DNA of 64,000 nt from Clostridia bacterium (lineage in GTDB: Bacteria > Bacillota > Clostridia > Christensenellales > Borkfalkiaceae): contig JAFTSN010000003.1 in the NCBI GenBank assembly GCA_017467275.1, positions 1-64,000 on the forward strand, read 5' to 3'. The notes under the pieces were generated by a model. That model saw nothing but the letters and a program-made list of their open reading frames with translations, did not search any database and was not told the DNA's origin. Shown piece by piece: positions 10,701 to 16,333 of this stretch (positions are counted from its first letter, which is position 1; the number at the start of each line of letters is the position of its first letter). A program made the translations under genes and the position numbers.

Positions 10701-10861
10701 TCACGAGCTTCACGATCCCGACCTGGATCACGACGACGGCGGACTACGTATTCTCGGGCTACACGGGAACGGTCAACGTCAACAGAACCAGACGGGGTAC
10801 GAACGAGTGGTCGGTGTATTGGAATGCAGATTCCACGGCGAACTTCGTTTACAACAACTAA
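1709..10861 (+). CDS. Giant BspA-type leucine-rich-repeat lipoprotein (3,050 aa)
   Basis: Predicted surface lipoprotein, probably for adhesion or binding of host or dietary polymers. The start is the ATG 4 bases after GGAGG at 1699-1703, giving a signal peptide with lipobox LFAAC and the lipidated Cys at residue 29. Domains in order: InlB/Listeria-Bacteroides-type beta-grasp repeats (about residues 105-265, with GYEFIGWYTD and GYTFAGWAV), fibronectin-III-like domains (about 270-670), further InlB-type repeats (about 690-850), then more than 2,000 residues of BspA/LRR_5 repeats. The repeat core is of the form IPxxVxxIxxxAFxxCxxLxxVxF. There is no LPxTG or C-terminal membrane helix, so the lipid anchor is the only visible attachment. 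It precedes a MoxR/VWA operon and is matched by a smaller relative at 19144. The ligand is unknown. Confidence 0.9.
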   Translation: MKAKKLFHALRVAITAMMLVVFGVLFAACGDKDKAKNWPETGVYYCYDAGDEETALALSNGKKFVLTMNGESQTGTYTMTDLTLTLKFSDKSTITAAYNNTVITVTIDNVSMDFYKVIPYTVTYDAKGGSQVDAVSTVNGKTIDKPANPTQSGYEFIGWYTDSAYKTPFLFGTQKIVADTTLYARWAMSDPNAAEFDIDFNVGYNGTNPAKITTIDGKIYNVNMPTPVRDGYTFAGWAVSMYDDASKISYMFKDPMTVTENTTFHAVWTANDSSKLETPVVSVEAGAVVWNAISGVSSYKVEIYSVDASGLETYVDGTTTGATTYNYNFGDAPAGDYVVKVTAVASDTSKNSDVAVRYYLNKALSRVSHFAIDGTVVNFNAVENVTNYLLTIDCGDSNHNHTNYDLGNKTSYDFKNCIQQDGGIVFTVTSTAEGYSSVTSRAFVYEKELGAVENLTVDEATGVVTWDAVENAEKYVVSVKCGNAAHRHERVYVDGTTFSVKECENIDGGIIINVYAIAEGYNASNVASVTYNKTTLATPSVVLIDGTTMSWRAVNGATGGYKVKIGDEVISVNTNSIELSAQQIEWVEAADYVVTLQAIGANGAESLWSDDIDVRYYAMYTSISYDKGVVSWNHVIGATSYKVRVNEDDATAITVEDGANFAEIVLTKAGENKIEVCYYDGETASAWVSTTVTAYAIEFDTMVSTTTFPTQYKAVGDPTDSFDGYGLKKGGYVFYGWYKSEEVGAGNAALYVDGYFRGTSNIKLYADYTPRTYPITYDYQGGLGTPTDVNVTYNKDFTMAVPTIIDATKAFGGWYTAPGGTGTRLTDEYGKSINPWSVAVEDLPEGAEGTVAYAFWKDMVLEYKLISVAGISYQVYAVSKGARINLVNEVTVPVTYMGIPVKTLLPSAFVDCTKLHVINIPNTVDDIAAPPNSPFTGCTQLRSVNIYEVEDNNAIRYWSKDGVLFDNGIIDEQPQPTELAYFPLGYTYDPTRDKSYRVPEGVHVIPRRVFEDSLIESISISSDVTLVETDAFYDADSLITVTFEDAAENDPDATLTIEPRAFRSCGYLETVNLPKHVTEVSWTKYGVTGTSTSEPSYDNVTTSDVLYVEDSFMDCSKIKEINITDGGEIFSSKDGIVYNKNKTAIYYVPRYFQPTDSTGKYVNSFTIPASVSKIENGAFVYVYNIEKLTIPSTVTTIGDYAFYNCYYMDTLTFGGNGMAPVTIGDYAFRSCSDLRTINFESGSQVTTIGRNAFMYNYYMTSLTIPASVKVIDDQAFYGWYYLKNVTFTENLNANASLQFGNAVFYGSIITDFTIPAQCTDMGGVLSGMNKLQSVTVDSDNNNYMSDKQGVLFNKAETKVIYYPQGRTETTYTLPDSVVEIGAGVFSGNRYLTTFEIGKNITIVGDNAFYKCTALKTLTFEAGGTADLTIGMNAFRECKAITTLTLPARTVSYGAYAFSYMNRLTSLNLNEGLTKLTSYGIYENQKLPKIVVPSTVTKIEEYGISNNDVLTEIEFAKNSETNTTSITEIGYNAIYYNIALASIEIPKTVTHIRYYGLYAGSYGKLSSVTFEEGSQLEYIGPYAFYYAKKLRTIEIPKTVKRIEYYAFYQSGLTSITFEEGGTEDLYIGAYSVYKTSETSAETGNYGYVFVGTKLTDVELPARTVEIGRYCFAGVKTLESITFAGEGETSRLKQIGEFCFQNCTALEGIKIPKSVTNQPVIDLHPKYQGTNNTSYMYNANAIARYAFDGCTSLSSVVFEMGGVGELTMASYAFGGCTALTSITLPGRLVNYDGFDKEEMPPFGFSDAFIGCTNLTAINIDTTNATDKNLYVSEDGIVYTKDMTTLIYCPKGRVAPVEIPKEVTKIGDSLYCYAFKDCAKLTAVSFEAGGTAALEIGNEAFSGCASLAEIELDDRVSKINLSAFKNCTNLESIDLSADLATFDATVFAGCSKLEAVNILGNEKYVSVDGVLFDPTKEILYYYPLSKDATSYTVPASVKTINQYAFYYNSTLEEVVLPVGVQEISERAFYHCSALKRINIPKNVAKIGDYAFCYCSALESVTFDQDGATPLSIGNADQVNTSSVTSASTSYGYAFAYCYALEEIVLPARTQTIADLTFSNCRGLRSITIPANVENLGNGAFYHCERLASIDFEEGSKLTKIPYYAFGYCYSLQSFAVPASVTEFVERSNSSYAFYHCENMQSFDFGEVEIETIPQYTFAYCYALEEMTIPASVSKIKATYSSYSPFYYCTGMTSFEFEEGTQIEKLPSGLFYHCESLETFTFPKSVKEVGNNLFGYCFSINNIVVPDGILMDYGMFYYCSSLTNVTLPEDMEYMPDSMFYGCTSLSSIEFPESLTEIDYNAFGETGFVTFTIPEGVTALAGSLLYNCQNLEEVILHNGITSLSYSVFGCNPKLERVELPDSIEYMEGDIFWDCPSLSYVKLPRNENCATLGYTFFYGCTSLKSIEIPETFTMIDYGVFQNSGITSIELPDSITEIYDSAFQGCKELVSVVLPEKLSYLGYNSFLDCTKLESVTFTGNQLLEIQNEVFKNCTSLKEIELPNGIASIGGGAFANSGLTSISIPASVYDLMYTYDEWTPSYSPFAGCKNLTTIELDALNTSYEIVDGVLMDEGETEIYLILPSKTGTFTVSEDVTVKPGAFGLANLTSVELPATMKEIAPYMFYQAGEIGSVVIPEGVETVGEYAFANSGVSSVTIPTSVVLIDYYAFYKCGVETVNFTAGGTDRLKIGSNAFTNASKLKSITIPSRVRTTPDSSDVTYAISSSTFFYCTSLETVIFEDDPAVGAIDGTLNIGSQAFYGCSKLQEIHFPKAFGNGSYASGTSTYTTSAIGGSAFSKCTALTTVTFEENPDKQIKIESGVFANCTSLQNIELPSTTNYLGGAAFLNTAIRSITIPATVTDLSSGYWYDYSEDYYESYEGYEYYSINGGAFKDCKELTTVIIEANLDDSTQYVDQMFEGCTKLTSVDIRSQGFNKLGAKMFNGCTALTSFTIPTWITTTADYVFSGYTGTVNVNRTRRGTNEWSVYWNADSTANFVYNN

Positions 10862-11112
10862 TTGACTCCTTTCAGGCGTTCGGTCGTGAAAACGGCCGAG
10901 CGCCGAGAAAAGAGAGGAACACTCTTTCGCCTTTTCGACATATAGTAAGTCAAAGGCGAAAAGCATTTAAAACAGAGATGAGGGGGCGTTTTTTTAACCG
11001 TTTTTCGCGTTTTTGCGGGGGGCGGTTGGGGAAACGCGCTTTCTATTATTCAAAAATCGAATAATTATTACAAAAATTATTTTAAAAATTTATTTTTTCG
11101 CTATCATTTTGC
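10862..11112 (+). other. Intergenic stem-loops after the giant lipoprotein gene
   Basis: Two hairpins follow the stop codon. One pairs 10875-10887 with 10892-10904 (13 bp, two G-U pairs, GAAA loop). The other pairs TTTCGCCTTT (10925-10934) with AAAGGCGAAA (10952-10961). Neither has a clean U-tract, so they may protect the mRNA 3' end or terminate weakly. The rest up to the promoter at 11113 is AT-rich with no gene. Confidence 0.5.
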
Positions 11113-11141
11113 GTGACAAAGCGAAAAAATTATGATATAAT
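11113..11141 (+). promoter_or_regulatory. Promoter of the MoxR/DUF58/VWA operon
   Basis: GTGACA (11113-11118) and a consensus TATAAT (11136-11141) with a 17-base spacer lie about 50 bases before the first gene, which has GGAG 10-13 bases before its ATG. Confidence 0.75.
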
Positions 11142-11193
11142 TATAGAATCACTAGCAAAGGCACGCTAAATATAAATAAAGGAGAGAAACATT

Positions 11194-12279
11194 ATGGAAA
11201 ACAAGCAACTTCTCAAAAAGTATCGTTCCCGTCTGGTTATGCACGGAATTTTGAAGTCCGTTCTCGGCGGGTTGGTTGTCGGCTTCGCGGTGAACTTTAT
11301 CGCGGCTTTCGTGTCCTGGTTTGTCGGTTATGACAACGGCACGTGGCTCTCCGTGGGCCTTGGTATCGGCGCGGCGGTTATCGGCGGCGTGATTTTCTAT
11401 TTCGCGAAATTCCGTCCCACGAATAGCGACTTGGCGCGCAGAGTGGATATGTTGGGTCTCGACGAGCGTATTATCACAATGATGGAGCTCGAGAACGACG
11501 ATTCGTATATCGCAAAGCGTCAGCGTGAGGACGCGCAGGAGAAATTGGCAACCGTCACCCACAAGAGCCTGAAATTTAGGATTGCAGGGAAGATCGTTGC
11601 ATGCGTCGTTGCGGCGGCAGTCATTGCACCCGCTATGACGGTGGTCTGCGAGCTCGCGGCGCGCAATATTATTCGCAGCGGTCTCGGTATCTTTAACCCC
11701 GAGCACGACGGAATCAAGGAGATCTTGATCACGTATGAAGCGGACGAGGGCGGCTCGATCGACGGCGATGAGGCGCAGATCGTTTACACGGGCGAGGATC
11801 CCACTCCCGTTAAGGCGCTTGCCGAGGACGGCTGGATGTTCGTCGAGTGGAGCGACGGTAACGGAAACCCCTATCGCGCCGACCAAAAGATCACGGAGGA
11901 CACCGTGTTCACCGCCATCTTCGAGGAGATCGATCCCGAGGGTGAGGGCGACGGCGACGGAAACGGTCAAGGCGACGGAAACGGTCAAGGTCAAGGTCAG
12001 GGCCAAGGCGAGGGCGACGGCACGAGCGATCAGCCCGGCGAAGGTCAGGGCCAAGGCAACGGCAAGGGCAACGGCGAGACCAGCGATAAGCCCGGCGATA
12101 AGCCCACGGACAGCGCGGCTGGTAAGTATGAGCCGAAGAACCAGATTCGCGACGGTCGGACTTTCTATCGTGATTATCTCGAATCCTATTTCGAGGACGC
12201 TATGAACGAGATCACTTCGGGCGACGATCTCCCCGAGGATTTGCGCGAGCTGGTCGAAGAGTACTTCCAAAGCGTTTAA
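11194..12279 (+). CDS. Membrane protein with InlB-like domain and Gly/Asn/Gln linker, first gene of the MoxR operon
   Basis: A 361-residue protein. Hydrophobic segments lie at about residues 18-40, 48-70 and 125-150, so the N-terminal half is in the membrane with a short soluble region between helices 2 and 3. Next comes a beta-rich domain of InlB/bacterial-repeat type (GWMFVEWSDGNGNPY, TVFTAIFEEI), then about 65 residues of GDGNGQG-like low-complexity linker. It ends in an acidic helical tail with a YRDYLESYFEDAM segment. The family is not recognised. The position before moxR, DUF58 and two VWA genes matches MoxR operons, in which accessory membrane proteins accompany the AAA chaperone. I infer that it is a scaffold or substrate of that complex at the membrane. 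Confidence 0.75.
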   Translation: MENKQLLKKYRSRLVMHGILKSVLGGLVVGFAVNFIAAFVSWFVGYDNGTWLSVGLGIGAAVIGGVIFYFAKFRPTNSDLARRVDMLGLDERIITMMELENDDSYIAKRQREDAQEKLATVTHKSLKFRIAGKIVACVVAAAVIAPAMTVVCELAARNIIRSGLGIFNPEHDGIKEILITYEADEGGSIDGDEAQIVYTGEDPTPVKALAEDGWMFVEWSDGNGNPYRADQKITEDTVFTAIFEEIDPEGEGDGDGNGQGDGNGQGQGQGQGEGDGTSDQPGEGQGQGNGKGNGETSDKPGDKPTDSAAGKYEPKNQIRDGRTFYRDYLESYFEDAMNEITSGDDLPEDLRELVEEYFQSV

Positions 12280-12312
12280 TCGATCGACGTTTGATCAATA
12301 GTTGAAATGCAG

Positions 12313-12350
12313 CCAAACGGAAACGGGCGGACACGTCTGTTTCCGTTTGG
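12313..12350 (+). promoter_or_regulatory. 12-bp perfect hairpin upstream of moxR
   Basis: CCAAACGGAAAC (12313-12324) pairs perfectly with GTTTCCGTTTGG (12339-12350) around a 14-base loop. No U-tract follows on the plus strand, so it is more likely a processing or stability element, or a leaky attenuator, between genes of one operon than a full terminator. Confidence 0.5.
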
Positions 12351-12396
12351 CAAAAAATATTAATGAAAGAAAAATAATTCTGAGAGGAAAACTAAA

Positions 12397-13494
12397 ATGA
12401 TAACAGAGCAAAACATTCAGAAGTTCAGTGAACAGTGCAAGAACATTTTCGCACAGATCGAGCGTGACGTCATTGGTCAGAAGGATATCGTGGAAGAGAC
12501 GATCATCGCAATGATTTCGGGCGGTAACGTTTTGTTGGAGGGTGTTCCTGGGGTTGGTAAGACCCGTCTTGTGAGAACGCTTGGCCGCGTATTCAACCTG
12601 CCGTTCTCGAGAATCCAGTTCACGCCCGACCTGATGCCTGCGGACGTCACGGGTACTAACATCATCGTTAAGGACGAGCACGGAAACTCATCTTTCAGCT
12701 TCCAGCCCGGTCCTATTTTCAGCAACATCATTCTTGCCGACGAAATCAACCGTGCGACGCCGAAGACGCAGTCTGCATTGCTTGAGGCGATGCAGGAGCA
12801 CACGGTCACGGTCATGGGTGTTTCGAGAAAGCTGAATGAGCCGTTCTTCGTTCTTGCAACGCAGAACCCCATCGAGCAAGACGGTACGTATCCGTTGCCC
12901 GAAGCGCAGATGGACCGTTTCATGTTCAAGCTGATCGTTAAGAATCCGAGCCTGAACGAGCTGATGGATATCGTCAACCTGACGCAGAAGACGATGGCAG
13001 AGGTTGCAGACGCGGCATGTAGCGGCGAGGAGCTTTTGGAAATGCGCGCGACGGCGAACCAGATTCCCGTGGCGCAGGATGTAATGAGATATGCAATGAC
13101 GCTTTGCTCTGCGACGCATCCGGACAGCGAATGTGCGACGGAAGCGGCGAAGAAATACGTTCGTCTCGGCGCGAGCCCCCGTGCAGGTCAGGCTCTTATT
13201 TCCGCGGCGAAAGTGCGTGCGCTTATGGACGGCAGATTCAACGTATCTTATGACGATTTGAACCAGCTTGCATACCCTGTATTGCGCCACAGAATGAAGC
13301 TGAACTTTGAAGCGGTGGCAGAGCGCGTGTCTGCGGACGAGATCATCAAGATGATTATCGGCGAAGTGAGCAAGAAGTACAAGCTGATCCCTGAGAAGGG
13401 CGAAGCGGCAGAGACGGAGGAGGTTGCGGCGACGGACGCGGCAACGGAGACGGAGGAGCCGAAGAAGGCGAAGCGTAAATTCGGGAGAAAATAA
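12397..13494 (+). CDS. MoxR-family AAA+ ATPase
   Basis: AAA+ chaperone-like ATPase thought to mature or assemble VWA-domain protein complexes. The 365-residue product has Walker A GVPGVGKT (residues 49-56), a Walker B-like ILADEINR (about 111-119) followed by ATPKTQSALLEAMQE, and the MoxR-typical LATQNPIEQDGTYPLPEAQ with DRF after it (about 153-175). These are the signatures of the MoxR/RavA clade. The C-terminus carries an extra acidic/Thr-rich tail ending in basic residues. GAGAGG lies 12-17 bases before the ATG. The stop codon overlaps the start of the DUF58 gene, so the two are probably translationally coupled. The identification is secure; the client proteins are inferred from the operon (DUF58 and VWA proteins). 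Confidence 0.95.
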   Translation: MITEQNIQKFSEQCKNIFAQIERDVIGQKDIVEETIIAMISGGNVLLEGVPGVGKTRLVRTLGRVFNLPFSRIQFTPDLMPADVTGTNIIVKDEHGNSSFSFQPGPIFSNIILADEINRATPKTQSALLEAMQEHTVTVMGVSRKLNEPFFVLATQNPIEQDGTYPLPEAQMDRFMFKLIVKNPSLNELMDIVNLTQKTMAEVADAACSGEELLEMRATANQIPVAQDVMRYAMTLCSATHPDSECATEAAKKYVRLGASPRAGQALISAAKVRALMDGRFNVSYDDLNQLAYPVLRHRMKLNFEAVAERVSADEIIKMIIGEVSKKYKLIPEKGEAAETEEVAATDAATETEEPKKAKRKFGRK

Positions 13495-14393
13495 TGAAAG
13501 GGTCTTATATAAACGATGAATTTTTCAGTCGTTTAGAGACGCTGGCATTGAATCTACGGGCAAATCTTGCGGGTTTTTTCGGCGGGAAGCATCTGGTGAA
13601 CACGTATGGCCAGACGGTGGAATTCGCGGATTACCGCGAGTATATGCTCGGAGACGATATAAGGCGAATCGACTGGAATTTGTACAGCCGATTTGAAAAA
13701 TACTTTCTGAAGCTGTTCACGGACGAAAGGCAGATGCACACGCAGATTTTCATAGACTGTTCGGCGTCTATGGGAAAGACGAATCCGCAGAAAGGGTCGT
13801 ATACGCTTGGCGTAGCGGCGGCATTAGGCTTTTTGTCAGTGCACAACATGGACAAAGTATCGTTCAAACTGATCAAAGGCGACCGAGTAGAGGATCCGTA
13901 TGGAACTTTAGTCGGGAAGAAATCATTTTTTAACGCAATAAGCGAACTCGAGAAGCTGGAATTCACGGGCGAATCGGATATCGGGGAAGCGGTGGGAAAA
14001 TGTCCCAACGTGGGCTCGAACGACGGGTTGACGGTGATTATATCGGACTTTTTCACGGACAGCGATTGGAAGAAGGCAGTGGACTATCTTGTATACAAGA
14101 AGAGACAGGTGCTGTTAATTCAAGTGCTTGCACCGGAGGAAGTGGACCCGGTATACAGCGGCAGAATCGATCTGATCGACGCAGAGTCGGCGGATCTGTC
14201 GGATACAAAGAACATGAAGCTGAGAATCACGCGCAGTATGCAGCTGGCATACGAAGAGGCGATGAAAGATTTCGTGGGCGGAATGAAGACGTTCTGTCAT
14301 TCGCGCGGCGCGGATTTTATCAGCGTACACTGTGACAAGGCAATCGAGAAAATGCTTTTCGGCGAATTGCTTAAGGTAGGTATAATGGCATGA
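13494..14393 (+). CDS. DUF58 family protein (MoxR partner)
   Basis: A 299-residue protein carrying the DUF58 hallmark: EFADYREYMLGDDIRRIDWN (about residues 43-62), then a VWA-like fold starting IFIDCSASMG with a MIDAS-type DxSxS arrangement (D-C-S-A-S). Proteins of this family lie next to MoxR ATPases across bacteria and are thought to be their clients or adaptors. No transmembrane segment is visible, so it is probably cytoplasmic or membrane-peripheral. Its ATG overlaps the moxR stop (ATAATG) and its own stop overlaps the next start (ATGAG), showing tight coupling. The molecular activity is unknown for the family. Confidence 0.92.
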   Translation: MKGSYINDEFFSRLETLALNLRANLAGFFGGKHLVNTYGQTVEFADYREYMLGDDIRRIDWNLYSRFEKYFLKLFTDERQMHTQIFIDCSASMGKTNPQKGSYTLGVAAALGFLSVHNMDKVSFKLIKGDRVEDPYGTLVGKKSFFNAISELEKLEFTGESDIGEAVGKCPNVGSNDGLTVIISDFFTDSDWKKAVDYLVYKKRQVLLIQVLAPEEVDPVYSGRIDLIDAESADLSDTKNMKLRITRSMQLAYEEAMKDFVGGMKTFCHSRGADFISVHCDKAIEKMLFGELLKVGIMA

Positions 14394-16318
14394 GTTTACT
14401 TGCACCTCTTGGGCTCTTGGGACTTTTGAGCATTGCCGCGCTTATCTTGATTTACGTTCTCAAGCCGAACTATCAGCAGAAGATCATTTCCAGTACTTAC
14501 GTTTGGAAATTGAGCTTGAGATACAAGAAAAAGCGTATTCCCATTAGCCGTTTTACGAACATTTTAATATTTATTTGCCAGTTCCTGATCCTCGTTGCCT
14601 TGGCGTTTGTCATGTCGAAGCCCGTTATTCCGGGAAAAATGGTCAAGAGTAACGAAAAGGTCTTTATTATCGACGCGTCCGCGAACATGTTGGTTTCCTA
14701 TGCGGATGAGACTCGCTTTGAAAGAGCGGTGCAAGAAGTGCAGGACGAGATTGCAGATACGTTTGAGGACGGCGGACTCGTGACCGTTATTGTGGCGAAC
14801 GAGGATCCGTATACTTTGGCGCAGCGCTCGAGAAGCGCGGACAGCTCCGTCATTAAGGACAGATTGGATGAGCTTATCGACCGCGAGATCAAGTGCACCT
14901 ACGGCTCGGCAGATTTGGAAAAGGCGGTTGCGCTCGCACAGGGCGTGGTCGATCAAAATCCCGACGCGGAGGTCTACCTCTACACGGCGACAACCTATGT
15001 TGATAAAGGCAATATCGAGGTTGTGGACGTTTCGGATATGGACGATTGGAACGCGGCGATCCTCGGGGTCGATGCGGTCATCGGCGACGATAACTATTAT
15101 ACGATCACGGTCAGAGTCGGTTGTTACGGCAGATCGGAGAGCATGCAGGTTATCGTTGAGGTTGAGGGCGCGAACGGCGAGCCTACACCGTATATCCTCG
15201 AGAGCGACGAGCTTTTCTTCAACGTAATGGAGGAGGAGCAGACCGTCACGTTTGACGCGCAGGTACAGATCGATCAGGAGGGGGACGGCAACGCGCTCCA
15301 TTCCTTTAAGTCGCTCTACGTACACGTGGACGAAGCGGACGGGTTTGAAAAGGATAACGCGTATTATTTCTACGGCGGCGAAAAGGATACGATCAAGATC
15401 CAATACGCCAGCTCGGCACCCAATAACTTCTTCAGAACGGCGGTTTACACCTTACGTGAGGTGTATAAAAACACTTGGAATATTCAATTCGACGAGGTTA
15501 CGATCGATCTTCGTAAGCCCGTTTCGGAGCAGGAGTATGCGCTCGAGGAGTATGATTTCTACATATTCGAGCATACCATGCCCGAGAAGCTTCCCACAGA
15601 CGGTATCGTTATGCTGGTCGACCCCGATTCCAAGCCGAAGGGTCTCGAAATGACGATGGGCGGAATGTACGGATTATATGAATCTCCGTTGACGGCGGGC
15701 GATCCCCATCCGTTGACGGCGTATATGAACCCCGAGGCAATCACGATCACGAAATTCACGGAGATCGTCACGCACAACGGTTTTGACGAGTTGATGTACT
15801 ACGGGAACAAACCCGTATTGCTTGCGAAGAACGATATGGATTCCAAGGTTATCGTTATGGCATTCGACTTGAACTATTCCAATTTCTCGATGCTGTTCGA
15901 TTTCCCGACCTTCTTCTTCAACATCTTCAATTATTATATGCCCCCCACGCTTACGGATTACGGTTATGAGATCGGCGACACCGTTTATATCAACGCGAGA
16001 GGCGACAGTCTCACTTTGACTGGCGGCGAATTTGAGAACGAAAGCTTCACAAGCTTCCCCGCACAGGTCATCGTGAACCAGCCGGGAACCTACACTGTGG
16101 CACAGGTTTCCATGACGGGCGAATATATTATTGATAATTTCTTTGTCGGCATTTCCAATTACGAGAGTAACATTACCAAAGAGATAGAAGCCTTGCCTTT
16201 CCTTTCCGTTATAGAGCGGGAGGACGAAGAGGATAAGGACCTGATTATTTGGTTCGCCGCGGTCATGGTCGCGCTGTTATTCCTCGAGTGGGGGCTGCAA
16301 GCACGCAAACATTTCTAA
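14390..16318 (+). CDS. BatA-like membrane protein with VWA domain
   Basis: The 642-residue protein begins with the BatA/aerotolerance-type N-terminus: hydrophobic helix at residues 3-24, a basic loop, second helix at about 58-80. A VWA-like domain follows with VFIIDASANM, in which the usual third MIDAS residue (Ser) is Asn, so metal-dependent adhesion may be altered. A large beta-rich extracellular region leads to a final helix (WFAAVMVALLFLEW) and a short basic tail. It overlaps the DUF58 gene by 4 bp, and the next VWA gene starts 15 bases after its stop. This is the usual MoxR-DUF58-VWA-VWA order, in which the membrane VWA proteins are assembled with the help of MoxR. Confidence 0.85.
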   Translation: MSLLAPLGLLGLLSIAALILIYVLKPNYQQKIISSTYVWKLSLRYKKKRIPISRFTNILIFICQFLILVALAFVMSKPVIPGKMVKSNEKVFIIDASANMLVSYADETRFERAVQEVQDEIADTFEDGGLVTVIVANEDPYTLAQRSRSADSSVIKDRLDELIDREIKCTYGSADLEKAVALAQGVVDQNPDAEVYLYTATTYVDKGNIEVVDVSDMDDWNAAILGVDAVIGDDNYYTITVRVGCYGRSESMQVIVEVEGANGEPTPYILESDELFFNVMEEEQTVTFDAQVQIDQEGDGNALHSFKSLYVHVDEADGFEKDNAYYFYGGEKDTIKIQYASSAPNNFFRTAVYTLREVYKNTWNIQFDEVTIDLRKPVSEQEYALEEYDFYIFEHTMPEKLPTDGIVMLVDPDSKPKGLEMTMGGMYGLYESPLTAGDPHPLTAYMNPEAITITKFTEIVTHNGFDELMYYGNKPVLLAKNDMDSKVIVMAFDLNYSNFSMLFDFPTFFFNIFNYYMPPTLTDYGYEIGDTVYINARGDSLTLTGGEFENESFTSFPAQVIVNQPGTYTVAQVSMTGEYIIDNFFVGISNYESNITKEIEALPFLSVIEREDEEDKDLIIWFAAVMVALLFLEWGLQARKHF

Positions 16319-16333
16319 AAGGAGCGAGAAAAT

